Shown piece by piece: positions 22,148 through 23,568 of a stretch of 23,568 nucleotides of DNA; positions within the stretch are counted from its first letter, which is position 1; each line of letters begins with the position of its first letter. Both the position numbers and the translations under genes were made by a program. The DNA comes from Thermoanaerobaculales bacterium (GTDB lineage Bacteria; Acidobacteriota; Thermoanaerobaculia; Thermoanaerobaculales; Sulfomarinibacteraceae), in the NCBI GenBank assembly GCA_029938595.1, contig JAOZUP010000010.1:1-23568 (forward strand), in the 5' to 3' direction. Below the pieces are notes generated by a model that searched no databases, was not told the origin of the DNA, and saw only the letters and a list, made by a program, of their open reading frames with translations.

Positions 22148-22345
22148 ATGGCGCAGCGATGTGAAATCTGCGGCAAGGGCCCGATAACCGGAAGCAAGAT
22201 CTCCCACGCCCACAATGTGAGCAAGCGGCGTTGGCTGCCCAATATCCAGCGCGTCCGGGCGATGGTCGATGGCAGACCGAAATACGTGAAGGTCTGCACC
22301 CGGTGCATCCGGTCTGGCAAGGTCACCAAGGCGCCGAGGATCTGA
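22148..22345 (+). CDS. rpmB: 50S ribosomal protein L28
   Basis: L28 is a small component of the large ribosomal subunit. The 65-residue product reads MAQRCEICGKGP, then SHAHNVSKRRWLPNIQ and VKVCTRCIRSGKV. It keeps all four zinc-ligand cysteines (Cys5, Cys8, Cys50, Cys53), so it is the zinc-containing form. The ATG at 22148 follows GGAGG at a 9-base spacing. An in-frame upstream start would add nine residues not found in L28. The gene is alone, with a clear promoter, and converges on the RelA/SpoT gene 44 bases beyond its stop. No terminator hairpin is evident in that gap. Confidence 0.97.
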   Translation: MAQRCEICGKGPITGSKISHAHNVSKRRWLPNIQRVRAMVDGRPKYVKVCTRCIRSGKVTKAPRI

Positions 22346-22389
22346 TTCCCGGACCAACCCGAATTTCTCAACAGGTCTCGTGACGGCGC

Positions 22390-23568
22390 TCATGAGTTCA
22401 TGCTCGCTTGACCTCGCCTCTCCACTCGCAGTATCCCCTTCAAACCCTGGAGTCGGCTGAGAATGCGGGCGAGCTGCGATGCATCGCGAACGGCGATGGT
22501 CATGGCGGCGAAGCCGGTATCGTTCGGTTCGGTCCGCAGCCGGCAGTTGAGAATGTCGCTGCCCTCGGACGAAACGGCCTCAGAAATCAATGCCAACATC
22601 CCCGAACTGTCGTCAAACGCCACGTCGACATCCACCCGTGAGGCCGGGGCCTTGGAAGTCGCCGCGCTCGGCGCCCAACGAACCTCAATCTCCCGCTCCG
22701 GGTGATAGAAGAGGTTCTTGACGTTCGGGCAGTTCCGGGCGTGCACCGCCACACCCTTCCCCCGCGTCACGAAACCCACGATGTCCTCGCCGGGCAGCGG
22801 TTTGCAGCACTTTGCGAGATAGACGAGGAAGTCGGCGTCTCCGGTGACCTCGAGCGCAAGGCTATCCGTCGAGGTCGGCTCCGATCGCGATTGGCTCTTC
22901 CCCGGGGGCTCCTCGACTGACGGCTCGTCCTTTCGGAAAGGCGTGGTCACCACGGTCACCGGCAGCTTGCCGAAACCGACGGCGGCCAGCAGATCCTCCT
23001 CCCTGTCCAGCCCTCTTGCAGCGACTACCTCTGCGAGCTCTTCGCCCCCGGTGACCTTCCGCAGGGAGGTTCCGATCTTGCGAAGCTCCCGGTCCACGAG
23101 TTTTCGTCCGACCTCGAGAGCGCGCTCCTTCTCCTCCCTCTTCAACCATGCGCGGATCTTCGATCGCGCACGGCTTGTGGTCACGATAGCCAGCCAGTCG
23201 TGGTGGGGACGCTGCCGATTCGAGGTCGTGATCTCGACGATGTCGCCGTTCCGGATTTCAGTCTTCAGGGGTACCCAGCGACCGTTGGTGCGACCACCGA
23301 TGCAGGTTTGGCCGACTTGAGTGTGGACGCGGTACGCAAAATCGAGAACGGTTGCGCCGCGGGGAAAGGAAAAGACATCGCCGCGAGGAGTGAAACAGTA
23401 GACGTCGTCCGGATAGAGATCAACCTTGAGGGAATCGAGAAACTCACGCGGTGACGATCCCTCGGAATGGTCGAGAACGGCCCGAAGCCAGGCAACCCGA
23501 GAGTCCTCGGCCGGCGCGTGCGAACCCTTCTCCTTGTAGCTCCAGTGGGCCGCGATGCCGAACTCCGC
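22390..23568 (-). CDS. RelA/SpoT-family (p)ppGpp synthetase/hydrolase, C-terminal part
   Basis: The frame runs to the window edge, giving the last 392 residues of a protein usually about 720 long. It opens with AEFGIAAHWSYKEKG, the conserved end of the synthetase domain. The TGS domain (about 57-118) has VYCFTPRGDVFSFPRGATVLD and YRVHTQVGQTCIGGRTNG. A helical region follows. A cysteine-containing conserved motif reads LAKCCKPLPGEDIVGF and GVAVHARNC (about 249-280). The C-terminal ACT domain (about 313-385) has VDVDVAFDDSSGMLALI. The N-terminal hydrolase and synthetase sites are outside the window, so bifunctional Rel/SpoT cannot be told from synthetase-only RelA. (p)ppGpp is the stringent-response alarmone. 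Confidence 0.95.
   Translation of the reverse strand, partial: AEFGIAAHWSYKEKGSHAPAEDSRVAWLRAVLDHSEGSSPREFLDSLKVDLYPDDVYCFTPRGDVFSFPRGATVLDFAYRVHTQVGQTCIGGRTNGRWVPLKTEIRNGDIVEITTSNRQRPHHDWLAIVTTSRARSKIRAWLKREEKERALEVGRKLVDRELRKIGTSLRKVTGGEELAEVVAARGLDREEDLLAAVGFGKLPVTVVTTPFRKDEPSVEEPPGKSQSRSEPTSTDSLALEVTGDADFLVYLAKCCKPLPGEDIVGFVTRGKGVAVHARNCPNVKNLFYHPEREIEVRWAPSAATSKAPASRVDVDVAFDDSSGMLALISEAVSSEGSDILNCRLRTEPNDTGFAAMTIAVRDASQLARILSRLQGLKGILRVERRGQASMNS

Noticed and set aside
22346..22389. Terminator between rpmB and the RelA/SpoT gene
   Set aside because: No inverted repeat of useful length and no T-run in the 44-base gap.

Overview
The window is GC-rich, gene-dense bacterial chromosomal DNA with no tRNA, rRNA, CRISPR array, integrase or transposase. 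Gram-negative features are clear: a PilQ secretin, PilM/N/O/P inner-membrane and periplasmic partners, and two lipoproteins. The gene mix (YbbR-GlmM, DUF59-Mrp, AccB/AccC preceded by a roadblock/LC7 and a TPR gene, HEAT-cyclophilin fusion, zinc-type L28) and the abundant hexamer, heptamer and palindromic intergenic repeats fit an Acidobacteriota-like organism, perhaps Thermoanaerobaculia. That placement is inference from gene content; no phylogenetic search was possible.

Left part (1-9 kb). The plus strand carries the 3' end of a YbbR/CdaR-like gene, then glmM (phosphoglucosamine mutase), the Fe-S carrier mrp/apbC and a CNNM/CorC-like membrane protein. Two minus-strand genes lie among them: an alpha/beta hydrolase, and a single-pass membrane protein of unknown function that overlaps the 3' end of mrp tail to tail. 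The gaps between these genes hold most of the repeats: a REP pair, two hexamer-armed inverted repeats, a heptamer inverted repeat, two other heptamer-type arrays and a 50-bp palindrome.

Middle and right (7-22 kb), all on the minus strand, in three transcription blocks read from right to left. The first is pilM-pilN-pilO-pilP-pilQ followed by a small lipoprotein and a large IPT/TIG-repeat lipoprotein; it ends at a strong hairpin. The second is TPR protein, roadblock/LC7 protein, accB, accC, with stop/start overlaps at two of the three junctions. A perfect 24-bp inverted repeat follows it. The third is aroK, a metallophosphoesterase and a secreted HEAT-cyclophilin protein, again with overlapping genes.

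Right end. rpmB (ribosomal protein L28) is on the plus strand with a good sigma70-type promoter. It converges on the C-terminal half of a RelA/SpoT (p)ppGpp enzyme that runs off the window.

Most genes are well-known families. The less ordinary points are the repeat landscape, the TPR-LC7-accBC operon, the lipoproteins appended to the pilus operon, and an unrecognised 82-codon membrane ORF in the AT-richer gap upstream of pilM.
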